DNA of 51,572 nt from NCBI GenBank assembly GCA_021202985.1, contig JAJQCA010000079.1, positions 1-51,572 of the forward strand, in the 5' to 3' direction. This document shows positions 17,366 to 26,310 of the stretch, piece by piece. This DNA comes from Alistipes sp. (GTDB lineage Bacteria > Bacteroidota > Bacteroidia > Bacteroidales > Rikenellaceae). The position numbers and the translations under genes were made by a program. The notes under the pieces were generated by a model. That model did no database searches, had not been told where the DNA came from, and was given only the letters and a program-made list of their open reading frames with translations. Every line of letters begins with the position of its first letter. Positions within the stretch are counted from its first letter, which is position 1.

Positions 17366-19420
17366 TCAGAAATACCTCACACGGTTGTCCTTCACGTTGG
17401 CGCCCTCGCCCATTGCCTGAGCGAGCCTTTCGCCGAGGTAAGACGATGCGGCGGCTTCAAGGCGTACCCGCTCGCTCTCCTCGTTGGCATCCTCGGCCTC
17501 GGTCATATCGGTAATTTCATAGAGGTAAACCCCCGAATCTCCCCTCACCGGTTTTGAAAGGACACCCGGACGACCTGCCGTAATAGCACCCACCAGCCTG
17601 TAATCGACTCCGATTCCGTCCACGAGGAATGTCCCGAACGAAATGCCTTCGGCTTCGGTAGGCTCATTGCCGAACTCCGAAGCCACCTGGTCGAGTGTCG
17701 AACCGCTGATGCCGGCAATAATCGCGTCTGCTTTCTTCTCTTTCAACAGCGACTGGCGTATCTGGTCGGCTGCTTCTTCCGGTTTCGCATATTCGTCGTT
17801 ACGAACTTCGGTAAGGGCCGCGATAATATAATCGCCTCCGCCTATCTCTTTAATATCCGACACTTCGCCCTTCTTGCTGTCGAACGCCCATCTTACCAAT
17901 TCGCGCGAGTCGTCCAGGCCGTTCACCGCCCGGTCGGTCATAGTCACCCGGCGGGCAATCCTTACCGACAGTGCGCCTTCGGTAGCCGCCTTTTTGAAAT
18001 TATCGTACGAGCCGGCAGCACTTGACAGGAACCTGCTTGCTTCAGCGTATATTGCGTTCTGTGTAGCCTGACTCGGGTCGACCTTATACCTTATTGTCGC
18101 TATCTGGGCCTTACGCACCGGCTCGCTCTTCTTGGTCAGCTGAACCACATGTATTCCGAAATCGGTATCGACCGTAAACACATCCCCGACACGGGCGTCC
18201 ATAAGCGGGTTGCTGAACTCCGGCACCATCTGTTCCGGGGCGAATTCACCCAGGTTGCCGCCGTTCATTCGTGCGGACGGGTCCATGGAATATTCGTATG
18301 CCAGCATCTCGAAATCGGCGCCCTGCCTGATGGCCTGTACCAGACTGTCTGCCAGTTCCCTCTGCGCGTAGGTGAGAAGGATGTGCTTTGCGCCTATCTC
18401 GTCGGGCATCATTTTGGTGTCGGCCAGCCTTGCCATAGTGTAGACGTCGCCGCTGAGTTCCGGGCCGTACATCGCATCGGGGTTATTGAAAACCGCGGCG
18501 GCGATAGCGCCGTCTATCTGCGACTCCTTAAGGTACATCTGGTTGGGGGTAACCTGCGAGTTGAGCAGCGCGTACTGCATCGGGTTCTCGTCCACCGCGA
18601 ACTCTTCCGCGAGCGTTGTGATAAACTTCTCGGCCTCGAGATAATCCTGGTCTGAAGGAAGCATGTCGAAAATCACATATTCGATATCCCTCGACGGAAC
18701 CTGTTTGAAACGCTCCTTGTGGGCGTTGTAATATGTCCTTATGTCGGCCGAGGTTATCGTAACCAGGCTGTCGGCAACGCTCGAATACTCCTTGCCGACA
18801 ATCCTCACGTCGTAGCTGTTATTTACAGCCGCTATACCGGCCTGAACCTCGAGGTCGGTTATATAAACCCCCTGCTCCACGAGAGCGAAATATTTGTTCA
18901 TACTCCGCTGGTCGTTCATCTGTTCCTTAGTGTAGTTCCAGAAGTTCTGGAGCCGGCCGGTCGGATCGAATGCTATCCTCTCGATAAAATTACTCAGAAT
19001 GGCAGGTTCGTAAAGGCCCGTCTGCTGGTTAATAAAATTACCGGTGATTATCGGCGAGAGATACTCGCCGGTCACCATATCTATCTGCTCGGCTTCCGAA
19101 TTGTTAAGCCCTAGTTTCTGTAATCCCGGACGATAGGCATACTTGGCTATCAGCGATTCCCAGGCCATATTCCTTGCCACTTCGGTTTCCTCCGTGGTAA
19201 GAGCTTCCTTACCGAGCATGGACTGCGATATCTGTACATATTCCTCCGCATGGAAGAAAAACTCTTCGTAGCTGATTTTGTGTCTGTCTATCGAACCGAC
19301 GGTTACATCCGAACAACTGCGCGGCACAAAATCCCCCATAAGGAACGCTATTAGAGCGATACCTATAACAATAGATACGATTATACCGCCCTGTGTCCGT
19401 AACGTGTTTAAACTTGCCAT
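17366..19420 (-). CDS. ppiD: peptidyl-prolyl cis-trans isomerase / periplasmic foldase, PpiD-like
   Basis: The 684-residue protein has a short cytosolic N-terminus and a membrane anchor at about residues 12-31 (GIIVSIVIGIALIAFLMGDF). A long SurA/PpiD-type chaperone region follows, then a parvulin domain at about 343-440. The parvulin blocks are AKHILLTYAQREL, GADFEMLAYEYSMDPSA, NGGNLGEF and GIHVVQLT. A second, degenerate parvulin-like stretch may lie near 480-600. PpiD-type proteins help outer-membrane and periplasmic proteins fold near the Sec translocon. The N-terminal MASLNTLRTQGG is the usual Bacteroidetes form. Promoter-like TATCTTTG lies about 95 bases upstream. Confidence 0.9.
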   Translation of the reverse strand: MASLNTLRTQGGIIVSIVIGIALIAFLMGDFVPRSCSDVTVGSIDRHKISYEEFFFHAEEYVQISQSMLGKEALTTEETEVARNMAWESLIAKYAYRPGLQKLGLNNSEAEQIDMVTGEYLSPIITGNFINQQTGLYEPAILSNFIERIAFDPTGRLQNFWNYTKEQMNDQRSMNKYFALVEQGVYITDLEVQAGIAAVNNSYDVRIVGKEYSSVADSLVTITSADIRTYYNAHKERFKQVPSRDIEYVIFDMLPSDQDYLEAEKFITTLAEEFAVDENPMQYALLNSQVTPNQMYLKESQIDGAIAAAVFNNPDAMYGPELSGDVYTMARLADTKMMPDEIGAKHILLTYAQRELADSLVQAIRQGADFEMLAYEYSMDPSARMNGGNLGEFAPEQMVPEFSNPLMDARVGDVFTVDTDFGIHVVQLTKKSEPVRKAQIATIRYKVDPSQATQNAIYAEASRFLSSAAGSYDNFKKAATEGALSVRIARRVTMTDRAVNGLDDSRELVRWAFDSKKGEVSDIKEIGGGDYIIAALTEVRNDEYAKPEEAADQIRQSLLKEKKADAIIAGISGSTLDQVASEFGNEPTEAEGISFGTFLVDGIGVDYRLVGAITAGRPGVLSKPVRGDSGVYLYEITDMTEAEDANEESERVRLEAAASSYLGERLAQAMGEGANVKDNRVRYF

Positions 19421-19515
19421 TTTTATTTATGATTATATTTATTCAATCCGTTTAGGTTATCTTCCGGCGCACCGCTCTCCCCTCTCCCTTCATGGCCCCG
19501 GCCGCTGTCAACCGC

Positions 19516-19523
19516 CAAAGATA
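19516..19523 (-). promoter_or_regulatory. -7 element for ppiD
   Basis: TATCTTTG on the minus strand is an exact -7 match. It would give a leader of about 90 bases before ppiD. Confidence 0.5.
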
Positions 19524-19634
19524 GGCAAAATTCCCGAGTGCTGAAATAGTTTCCACCGTTTCTTACAACAAGATGCGCATAACTTCCCCGCAATCCGTTA
19601 TTGTTACCGACCAGCCTCCTGCAGCTCCAAAAAA

Positions 19635-19670
19635 ATACGGGGCGACATAAATAATTTTGCCGCCCCGTAT
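19635..19670 (-). terminator. terminator of the methylmalonyl-CoA decarboxylase operon
   Basis: ATACGGGGCG at 19635-19644 pairs with CGCCCCGTAT at 19661-19670 around a 16-base loop. On the minus strand the stem runs straight into a T-tract (TTTTTTT), a classic intrinsic terminator 18 bases after the last gene. Confidence 0.9.
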
Positions 19671-19688
19671 AAATATTGTCCGGAAGAA

Positions 19689-20858
19689 TCAGGTAAGGAA
19701 GCCCAGCAGTATCCCTGCGGCAACTGCACTACCTATTACACCGGCCACATTCGGGCCCATCGCATGCATCAGCAGGTAGTTTGACCGGTCGTACTTAAGC
19801 CCCATATCCTGCGACACCCGTGCTGCGGCCGGAACGGCCGACACCCCCGCGTTACCGATAAGCGGATTAATCTTATTACCCGGCTTAAGGAACAGGTTCA
19901 TAAATTTCACCATCAGCACTCCGCCCATAGTGGCCACGAAGAAAGAACATGCACCCAGGAAGAAAATAAACAGCGATTTGGGCGTAAGGAAAGTTGTAGC
20001 CTGAGTGGACGCTCCTACAGTAAGACCGATGAGTATGGTCACGATATCGATCATCGGACCGCTGGCTGTTACCGCAAGACGCTTTGTAACCCCGCTCTCC
20101 TTGAGCAGGTTTCCAAGGAACAGCATACCCAGCAGCGGTACCGCAGTCGGAACTATGAAGGTAGTGAGCAGAACCCCTATAATCGGGAAGAAAATCTTTT
20201 CCCTCTGCGATACGGGGCGGGGCGGTTTCATTTTAATAACCCTCTCGTGTTTGGTCGTCAGCATCCGCATTACCACAGGCTGGATAAGCGGCACCATGGC
20301 CATATAGGAATATGCCGAAATTGCTACAGCGCCGAGGAAATCGGGAGCCAGTTTCGAGGTGAGGAATATTGCGGTCGGACCGTCGGCACCACCGATAATA
20401 CCTATCGAACCGGCTTCGGCCGCGGAGAAACCCATATGGAGGGCGGCTGCGTATGCGGCGAATATCCCTATCTGAGCCGCCGCCCCTATCAGCATCAATT
20501 TAGGGTTGGAAATCAGGGCTGAGAAATCCGTCATAGCGCCTATACCCAGAAATATAAGGGGCGGGTAGACACCTTTACCTACCCCGAAATAGAGGTAGTT
20601 GAGCACGGAACCGTCCTCATATATGCCCACCTCGGTTCCCGGTACGAAAGGTATGTTACCTATGATGATTCCGAATCCGATAGGCAGCAGCAGCATGGGT
20701 TCGAACTTGTAGCGGATGGCCAGAAAGATGAACAGGATGCCGACCCCTATCATCACCGCGTGGCCTAACGTGAAGTTGGCAAACGAGGTAAGGCTCAGGA
20801 AGTCCCTGAGATTACCCAGCAAGAACGAAAAACCGCTATTAGTAACTTCTGCGAGCAT
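19689..20858 (-). CDS. mmdB: sodium-pumping decarboxylase beta subunit (MmdB/OadB type)
   Basis: This is the integral membrane subunit that couples decarboxylation of carboxybiotin to sodium export. The 389-residue protein has about nine to eleven hydrophobic segments. The family blocks include GVGKGVYPPLIFLGIGAMTDFS, GIIGGADGPTAIFL with the conserved Asp of the sodium site, and GNAGVSAVPAAARVSQ, then MHAMGPNVAGVIGSAVAAG. It is encoded last in the operon, 2 bases after the biotin carrier. Because the operon contains methylmalonyl-CoA epimerase, methylmalonyl-CoA is the likely substrate, although oxaloacetate pumps use an almost identical subunit. Confidence 0.93.
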   Translation of the reverse strand: MLAEVTNSGFSFLLGNLRDFLSLTSFANFTLGHAVMIGVGILFIFLAIRYKFEPMLLLPIGFGIIIGNIPFVPGTEVGIYEDGSVLNYLYFGVGKGVYPPLIFLGIGAMTDFSALISNPKLMLIGAAAQIGIFAAYAAALHMGFSAAEAGSIGIIGGADGPTAIFLTSKLAPDFLGAVAISAYSYMAMVPLIQPVVMRMLTTKHERVIKMKPPRPVSQREKIFFPIIGVLLTTFIVPTAVPLLGMLFLGNLLKESGVTKRLAVTASGPMIDIVTILIGLTVGASTQATTFLTPKSLFIFFLGACSFFVATMGGVLMVKFMNLFLKPGNKINPLIGNAGVSAVPAAARVSQDMGLKYDRSNYLLMHAMGPNVAGVIGSAVAAGILLGFLT

Positions 20859-20860
20859 AA

Positions 20861-21298
20861 TTATTCAATGGTTAAGAGAAGGTCCCCTTCGAGCACCGAA
20901 TCGCCCTTGGAAACATTGATCGATTTAACTACGCCTTCCCGGTCGGAATCTATATTGTTCTCCATCTTCATGGCTTCAAGCACCAACAGGTGCTGGCCGA
21001 CTTTGATGGTATCGCCCACATTTACCCGGATATCCAGTATCACACCCGGGAGGGGGCTTTTCACTCCGCTGGCCGGTGTTGCGGCAACGGCCGGTTTGGC
21101 CACCTGCGGACGCTCGGCCGGAGTGGAATTGGGTATGGGTGCCACCTGAGTCAGTTTCTCCTGCCGGGGCTTGCCCTCCCCTTCGAACTCCACGCTGAAT
21201 GAAGCCCCGTTTACCAGGACTTCGGCGGTGGTATCGTCTACTTTCTCGATGGAAACGTGGTATTCGTTCCCGTTTATCCTGAAGTTATATTCTTTCAT
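20861..21298 (-). CDS. mmdC: biotin carboxyl carrier protein of the decarboxylase (gamma/MmdC type)
   Basis: This 145-residue acyl carrier holds biotin, which moves CO2 from the carboxyltransferase to the membrane pump. The C-terminal biotinyl domain (about 78-145) contains EAMKM, with Lys111 as the biotinylated residue, and the conserved LPGVILDIRVNVGDTIKVGQ. Between a small N-terminal domain and this domain lies an Ala/Pro-rich flexible linker (about 50-78). It is encoded between the LTD-OadG gene (14 bases upstream) and the beta subunit (2 bases downstream). Confidence 0.92.
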   Translation of the reverse strand: MKEYNFRINGNEYHVSIEKVDDTTAEVLVNGASFSVEFEGEGKPRQEKLTQVAPIPNSTPAERPQVAKPAVAATPASGVKSPLPGVILDIRVNVGDTIKVGQHLLVLEAMKMENNIDSDREGVVKSINVSKGDSVLEGDLLLTIE

Positions 21299-21312
21299 AA
21301 CCGGTAATGTCT

Positions 21313-22230
21313 TTATTTTTTATTGAACTGCCTGAGGCCGTATATTTTAGAACTCCACGGCGAGTATGCCCTTGCTACGCGGTTGATGGTGAGAACCGAC
21401 GATTCCTTGTCGTGCAGCTCCTCCCGGAACATCTGGAGGGCCATGGCGATTGCGGCGATTTCGTCGCCCGTATTGGGGCTTTCATAATTCCGGCCATCTT
21501 CTTCCGAAACCGTACCCTCTCCCGATTTGGCAGCTTTGGAGGCTTTGTCCTTCCTCCGGGCCAACCCGACCATATAATTACCAAGCAGCTTGAAGCAGAT
21601 AAAAAGAATCAATAACACCGATATGACAACCATAATGGCGGTCACGGCCATGATAATCCCGTGAGGGTCCATCTGCCGGAAACGCTCGTGACGGGCCACA
21701 ATAGGTTCGGTATCGTTCGTAGCATTAGGAGTCGTCCGCGGCAGAACCATAAATTTCTCAGTGCCGTCGGCCGTTGTCATATACCCGATAGATACGTCGG
21801 GTAACTGCGAATTGTAATCAATCAGCACCTCGTCGATAACACCTTTGCCACTGGCGTTAAGCAGGGCTATCGACTCCGCATCCTCCAGCGTAAAGTTCGT
21901 ATAGAGGGTTCCCTTAGTCCCGGTACCTTCGCAGAAGAAAATAATGTACCCCAGCGGCGAAACCTTCGTTTTGGGATCCCCCGTCGGTATACGGTACATA
22001 GTCTCCTGCCCGCCGGCCGTCACACGTAGGTAACAACCCCCGATGTCGATGGTCGAGTGGCTGGTGTTATGTATCTCCACCCACGAGGAGCGGTGACCGT
22101 AGTCGTCGACATAGTTATCGACGTTCTTTACCAATATTTCGTTTATCCTCAGTTCCGATGTGTGCTGTGCGGATGCGCTCAGCACTGCCAGAGCCATCAG
22201 GACGGAGATCAGGAATTTCCTTGCCATCAT
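21313..22230 (-). CDS. OadG-family pump subunit with N-terminal lamin-tail domain
   Basis: The 305-residue protein has a signal peptide at about 1-21 and a lamin-tail-like domain at about 27-170. That domain shows ELRINEILV, DYGHRSSWVEIHNTS, IDIGGCYL and TLEDAESIALLN. One membrane helix lies at 191-215, and a cytoplasmic OadG-like tail follows. OadG is the small subunit that holds the sodium-pumping decarboxylase together. Here it carries a large extracytoplasmic domain, probably facing the periplasm. Lamin-tail domains are beta-sandwiches thought to bind other proteins or surfaces. The gene lies one base after the carboxyltransferase gene, so its role in the pump is well supported; what the extra domain does is unknown. 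Confidence 0.82.
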   Translation of the reverse strand: MMARKFLISVLMALAVLSASAQHTSELRINEILVKNVDNYVDDYGHRSSWVEIHNTSHSTIDIGGCYLRVTAGGQETMYRIPTGDPKTKVSPLGYIIFFCEGTGTKGTLYTNFTLEDAESIALLNASGKGVIDEVLIDYNSQLPDVSIGYMTTADGTEKFMVLPRTTPNATNDTEPIVARHERFRQMDPHGIIMAVTAIMVVISVLLILFICFKLLGNYMVGLARRKDKASKAAKSGEGTVSEEDGRNYESPNTGDEIAAIAMALQMFREELHDKESSVLTINRVARAYSPWSSKIYGLRQFNKK

Positions 22231-22231
22231 C

Positions 22232-23794
22232 TCAGAGAGGGATATTATCGTGTTTCTTAGCCGGGTTAACCACGCGTTTGGTAGACAGCGACTGGAGCGC
22301 CCGGATTACGCGGAAACGGGTATTGCGCGGTTCAATCACATCGTCGATGTAGCCGTATTTGGCCGCATTGTAAGGGTTGGCAAACTGCTTGCGGTACTCG
22401 TCTTCCTTCTCGGCGATGAGAGCCGCCTTCTTTTCGGGGTCTTCCACCGCGGCAATCTCTTTGGACGAGAGTACCTCGATAGCACCCGAAGGACCCATCA
22501 CGGCAATCTCCGCTGTCGGCCACGCATAGTTCAGGTCCCCGCGAAGGTGTTTCGAACTCATCACACAATACGCACCCCCGTAAGACTTACGCAGGGTCAC
22601 CGTCACCTTCGGCACCGTGGCTTCTCCGTATGCGAACAGTAGTTTTGCACCGTGGATAATAACCCCGCCGTACTCCTGGCCCGTTCCCGGGAGAAAGCCC
22701 GGCACGTCCACCAGCGTAACCAGCGGTATATTGAACGCGTCGCAGAACCTTACGAAACGAGCAGCTTTCCTTGAAGCGTTAATATCCAGCACTCCGGCCA
22801 GATATTTAGGCTGGTTGGCCACAATCCCCACGCTCTGCCCGTTGAACCGCGCGAAGCAGGTGATTATATTCGGCGCATACGCCTTCTGGGATTCGAGGAA
22901 CTCGCCGTTGTCCACTATAGCCTTGATAACCTCGTACATATCGTACGGTTTATTGGGGTTGTCGGGAATAATCTCGTTCAGCACATCCTCCGCCCTGTCT
23001 ATCCTGTCGGTGCATATAGCCAGCGGGGCATCCTCGCAGTTGTTCTGCGGCATATAACTTATAAGCTGGCGTATTACCCGCATTCCCTCCTCCTCCTCGT
23101 CGATAACGAAGTGCGTCACGCCCGATTTTGTTGAGTGGATGGAAGCGCCGCCGAGCTGCTCCTGCGTAACGTCCTCGCCCGTCACGGTCTTGACGACCTT
23201 CGGACCGGTGAGGAACATGTAGCTGGTATTCTTCTTCATCAGGATAAAGTCGGTCAGGGCCGGCGAATAAACCGCGCCGCCCGCACACGGACCAAGTATC
23301 GCCGATATCTGCGGTATAACCCCCGAAGCGAGGATATTGCGCTGGAAAATTTCCGCATACCCCGCAAGAGCGTTTACGCCCTCCTGGATACGCGCACCGC
23401 CCGAATCGTTAAGGCCGATAACCGGTGCTCCGTTCTTCATGGCCATATCCATAACCTTACAAATCTTAGCGGCCATAGTTTCCGACAGCGAACCTCCGAA
23501 AACGGTGAAGTCCTGCGCGTAGACGTAGACGAGCCTCCCGTCGATGGTGCCGTAACCCGTCACCACCCCGTCGCCGAAATAACTCTCGCCGTCGATACCG
23601 AAATTGGTGCAGCGGTGCGTCACGAACATGTCGAACTCTTCGAAACTACCCTCGTCCAGGAGCATTTCGATACGTTCGCGCGCCGTATATTTTCCTTTAT
23701 TATGCTGTGAATCGATCCTTTTCTGCCCCCCTCCGAGTTTGGCCTTCTCGCGGTGGTCGATCAATTCCTGTACTTTATCCAGATTGTTGCTCAT
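22232..23794 (-). CDS. mmdA: methylmalonyl-CoA decarboxylase carboxyltransferase (alpha) subunit
   Basis: This is the 520-residue carboxyltransferase of the crotonase fold. It takes CO2 from (S)-methylmalonyl-CoA to biotin, giving propionyl-CoA. Blocks include [66 protein letters not shown] and [15 protein letters not shown]. The last contains the glycines that form the oxyanion hole. The family also includes propionyl-CoA carboxylase beta chains. The company of a membrane pump, biotin carrier and epimerase, with no biotin carboxylase in the window, argues for decarboxylation coupled to sodium export. The epimerase gene ends 91 bases upstream. Confidence 0.9.
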   Translation of the reverse strand: MSNNLDKVQELIDHREKAKLGGGQKRIDSQHNKGKYTARERIEMLLDEGSFEEFDMFVTHRCTNFGIDGESYFGDGVVTGYGTIDGRLVYVYAQDFTVFGGSLSETMAAKICKVMDMAMKNGAPVIGLNDSGGARIQEGVNALAGYAEIFQRNILASGVIPQISAILGPCAGGAVYSPALTDFILMKKNTSYMFLTGPKVVKTVTGEDVTQEQLGGASIHSTKSGVTHFVIDEEEEGMRVIRQLISYMPQNNCEDAPLAICTDRIDRAEDVLNEIIPDNPNKPYDMYEVIKAIVDNGEFLESQKAYAPNIITCFARFNGQSVGIVANQPKYLAGVLDINASRKAARFVRFCDAFNIPLVTLVDVPGFLPGTGQEYGGVIIHGAKLLFAYGEATVPKVTVTLRKSYGGAYCVMSSKHLRGDLNYAWPTAEIAVMGPSGAIEVLSSKEIAAVEDPEKKAALIAEKEDEYRKQFANPYNAAKYGYIDDVIEPRNTRFRVIRALQSLSTKRVVNPAKKHDNIPL

Positions 23795-23885
23795 ATATAT
23801 AGTTTGTTATTTGATTTCCTGTCCTTCAAACCGTATGCCGGGGCTGGAACCACGGAACGACAGGTGCCGTAAAGTCCAAAGGGGA

Positions 23886-24296
23886 TTAATCGTTGTTGTC
23901 TTCGCAAAGCTCGGTAAGCACACCGAACGTCGACTTGGGATGCAGGAAGGCTATATCCAGACCTTCGGCTCCCTTGCGCGGGGCCTTGTCTATAAGTTCC
24001 ACACCCTTTTCACTCACTTCAGCGAGAGCGCTCTCTATTCCCTCTACCGCGAATGCCACATGGTGGACTCCCTGTCCGCGTTTCTCGATGAATTTGGCGA
24101 CCGTACCGTCTTCAGAGGTAGATTCCAGCAATTCGATCTTTACGTCACCGACCTTAAAGAACGCAGTCCGTACCTTCTGGTCCGCCACTTCTTCGATGTT
24201 GTAACACTTCAAACCGAGTACGTTTTCATAATAGGGTATCGCCTCGTCGAGACTTTTCACTGCAATACCGATGTGTTCGATGTGAGAGACTTTCAT
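23886..24296 (-). CDS. mce: methylmalonyl-CoA epimerase
   Basis: The enzyme interconverts (R)- and (S)-methylmalonyl-CoA, linking methylmalonyl-CoA mutase to the decarboxylase. The 136-residue protein is a vicinal-oxygen-chelate fold. The metal-binding residues appear in HIEHIGIAV (His), [11 protein letters not shown] (His) and near GVLTELCE (Glu). The start at [10 protein letters not shown] is chosen over an in-frame ATG at 24368, which would add 24 residues and cover the promoter-like site. It is first in the operon. The mutase genes mutA/mutB are not in this window. Confidence 0.93.
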   Translation of the reverse strand: MKVSHIEHIGIAVKSLDEAIPYYENVLGLKCYNIEEVADQKVRTAFFKVGDVKIELLESTSEDGTVAKFIEKRGQGVHHVAFAVEGIESALAEVSEKGVELIDKAPRKGAEGLDIAFLHPKSTFGVLTELCEDNND

Positions 24297-24357
24297 TTTA
24301 TTATTGAATTTATTATTGATTTTCCGGAAAATTCCGCCCCTGACAGCGGCTAATCCA

Positions 24358-24365
24358 CAAAAGTA
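24358..24365 (-). promoter_or_regulatory. -7 element for the mce-mmd operon
   Basis: TACTTTTG on the minus strand matches TAnnTTTG and lies 61 bases before the mce start. No good TTTG is seen at the expected distance upstream. Confidence 0.5.
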
Positions 24366-24517
24366 CAATCTATTTTCGAGAATATTTTAATTTAGCGTGA
24401 ATTTTTTAACAATAAATCCTGCCTTCGGGACAACTATTTCGGGACCCTTCCGGCGGCGACCGTAAAGCGCTCCCGGGTTACTGACGGCCGGGTGCCAATA
24501 CGTTAAATATATTTTCA

Positions 24518-24562
24518 TATCTTCGCGTAGACAACAAGCCTGTCCGGGGATGTTCCCGGACA
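24518..24562 (+). promoter_or_regulatory. promoter-like site and leader hairpin before the thioredoxin-like gene
   Basis: TATCTTCG (24518-24525) is one base off the -7 consensus. It is followed at 24541-24562 by a perfect 8-base hairpin, TGTCCGGG-gatgtt-CCCGGACA, inside the predicted leader. The hairpin could stabilise the messenger or act as an attenuator. Confidence 0.4.
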
Positions 24563-24590
24563 ACTCCCTTACCCGAACAAGGAGCTGACT

Positions 24591-25046
24591 ATGAAGAAAC
24601 TGACAACCATTTGCGCAGCTCTGCTCTGCACCTTATGGGCAGGCGCACAGAATCTTGTAATCGGCGAAAAAGCGCCGGACCTCCGGGTATCCGAATGGCT
24701 GTGGGACAACCCGCCGGCCGAAAATAAGCCGAAACTTATAGAGTTCTTCCACTCCGGAAGTCCGCAATGTACATCGAGGGTTTCCGATATCGAGTCCACC
24801 GCCAAACGCTTTGAATCCGGCCTTTGCGTAATCGTCCTTGCCAAAGAGCCTCCGGCGGGAGTTATGCAGGCCCTCGGCCGTCGCGGCACCTATTTTGCCG
24901 CAATCGACGACGGCAGCCGCACGTTCGATGGATTCGGGGTAAGGTATGTCCCCTTCAGCGTCCTTATAGACGGGCGGGGTAAGGTTTTGTGGTTCGGTAA
25001 CCCGTCGTCGCTAACGGCCGACGAAATAGGGCGGTTGTTAAATTAG
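24591..25046 (+). CDS. secreted thioredoxin-fold protein lacking the CXXC motif
   Basis: The 151-residue protein has a signal peptide (about 1-19, ending WAGAQ). The rest has the TlpA/AhpC-TSA outline: GEKAPDLRVSEWL, KLIEFFHSGSPQCTSRVSDIE, then VRYVPFSVLIDGRGKVLWFGNP with the cis-Pro region. The usual WCxxC is replaced by SGSPQC, leaving only one of the two redox cysteines, so it cannot act as a normal disulfide reductase. It may be a binding or isomerase-like member, or use a single Cys. It lies between mce (divergent) and meaB (92 bases downstream), but a metabolic link is not evident. Confidence 0.75.
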   Translation: MKKLTTICAALLCTLWAGAQNLVIGEKAPDLRVSEWLWDNPPAENKPKLIEFFHSGSPQCTSRVSDIESTAKRFESGLCVIVLAKEPPAGVMQALGRRGTYFAAIDDGSRTFDGFGVRYVPFSVLIDGRGKVLWFGNPSSLTADEIGRLLN

Positions 25047-25138
25047 TCCGCGAAAAGGAGGGTCAGGCGGGCTTCACGGCCCCGTACTTTTACGGAAAGC
25101 CGGTTAACCCGAGGCTTCGGTATTAACTATTGATTTTT

Positions 25139-26254
25139 ATGTTTACGAAAATAGACCATTTCGAGCATCACCATAAGGATGAGCACCACGACAGCGCGCT
25201 CGAAGTTTCGCGGGGTGTGGAGGACGTACCCACCGTCAACCCTTATTTCCGTAAAGTCCGCAAGAAAGAGTTGTCGGTGGACGACTTCGTAGCGGGGATA
25301 ACAGCACGCAATATCACAGTGCTGTCGCAGGCCATCACCCTTATAGAGAGCCAGAACCCCGTCCATTACGGTAAAGCGCAGGACATTATCGAGCGGTGCC
25401 TCCCCTATGCCGGGAAATCGGTACGGATAGGCATAACGGGAGTTCCCGGTGCCGGCAAATCCACCTTTATCGAAGCCATCGGCGGTATGGTGGAAAACAT
25501 GGGCCATCGGCTGGCAGTCCTCGCAATCGACCCCAGTTCGCAGCGCAGCGGCGGTTCGATATTGGGCGACAAGACCCGGATGGAGAGCATTTCGGCCAAC
25601 CCGAATATTTTTATCCGCCCCTCCCCGTCGGCCGGGTCGCTGGGTGGGGTGGCGCGTAAGACGCGCGAAACTATCGTGCTTTGCGAAGCCGCCGGATTCG
25701 ATGTTATATTTATAGAGACGGTTGGTGTGGGCCAGTCCGAAACCGCCGTCCATTCGATGGTCGACATGTTTATGATGTTGCAGATATCGGGTGCCGGCGA
25801 CGAGTTGCAAGGCATAAAACGCGGCATCATGGAGATGGCCGACCTGGTGGCAATCACCAAAGCCGACGGTGCCAACAAGCATAAGGCCGATCTTGCCAAA
25901 TCACAGATACAAAACGCACTGATGCTCTTTCCGATGCCCGAATCAGGAAGGCGTCCCAACGTGGTGACATGTTCCTCGGTGGAAGGAAACGGACTAAACG
26001 AAATATGGGTCGACATCGAAGACTACGTAGCATTTACCCGCTCCAACGGTTATTTCGACCGCAACCGCCGCCGGCAGAACAAATACTGGATGTACGAAAC
26101 CATCGATCAGGCACTCCGGGAAAATTTCTTCCGTAACCCGGCCGTCGAGTCATCCCTCGAAACGTATGAGCGGGAGGTGAACGAGAACAGAACCAGCCCC
26201 TTCACCGCTGCCCGTGAACTGCTTGCCATGTATTACGGTTCCCGAAAGGCATAA
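25139..26254 (+). CDS. meaB: methylmalonyl-CoA mutase-associated GTPase MeaB
   Basis: This G3E-family GTPase protects methylmalonyl-CoA mutase and gates transfer of its adenosylcobalamin cofactor. The protein has 371 residues from the ATG at 25139. It contains the Walker A loop GVPGAGKSTFIEA, AIDPSSQRSGGSILGDKTRM, the ETVGVGQSE switch region and the base-specificity motif TKADG. A His/Asp-rich N-terminal stretch (FEHHHKDEHHD, about residues 7-17) is unusual and could bind metal, but may be chance. The gene diverges from the mce-mmd operon it serves in metabolism, while mutase genes must lie elsewhere. Confidence 0.93.
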   Translation: MFTKIDHFEHHHKDEHHDSALEVSRGVEDVPTVNPYFRKVRKKELSVDDFVAGITARNITVLSQAITLIESQNPVHYGKAQDIIERCLPYAGKSVRIGITGVPGAGKSTFIEAIGGMVENMGHRLAVLAIDPSSQRSGGSILGDKTRMESISANPNIFIRPSPSAGSLGGVARKTRETIVLCEAAGFDVIFIETVGVGQSETAVHSMVDMFMMLQISGAGDELQGIKRGIMEMADLVAITKADGANKHKADLAKSQIQNALMLFPMPESGRRPNVVTCSSVEGNGLNEIWVDIEDYVAFTRSNGYFDRNRRRQNKYWMYETIDQALRENFFRNPAVESSLETYEREVNENRTSPFTAARELLAMYYGSRKA

Positions 26255-26310
26255 GCCACTCGGGACCACGAAGTCCGGGATGCCCGATAAACCTCCGGTT
26301 ACATAATTCA

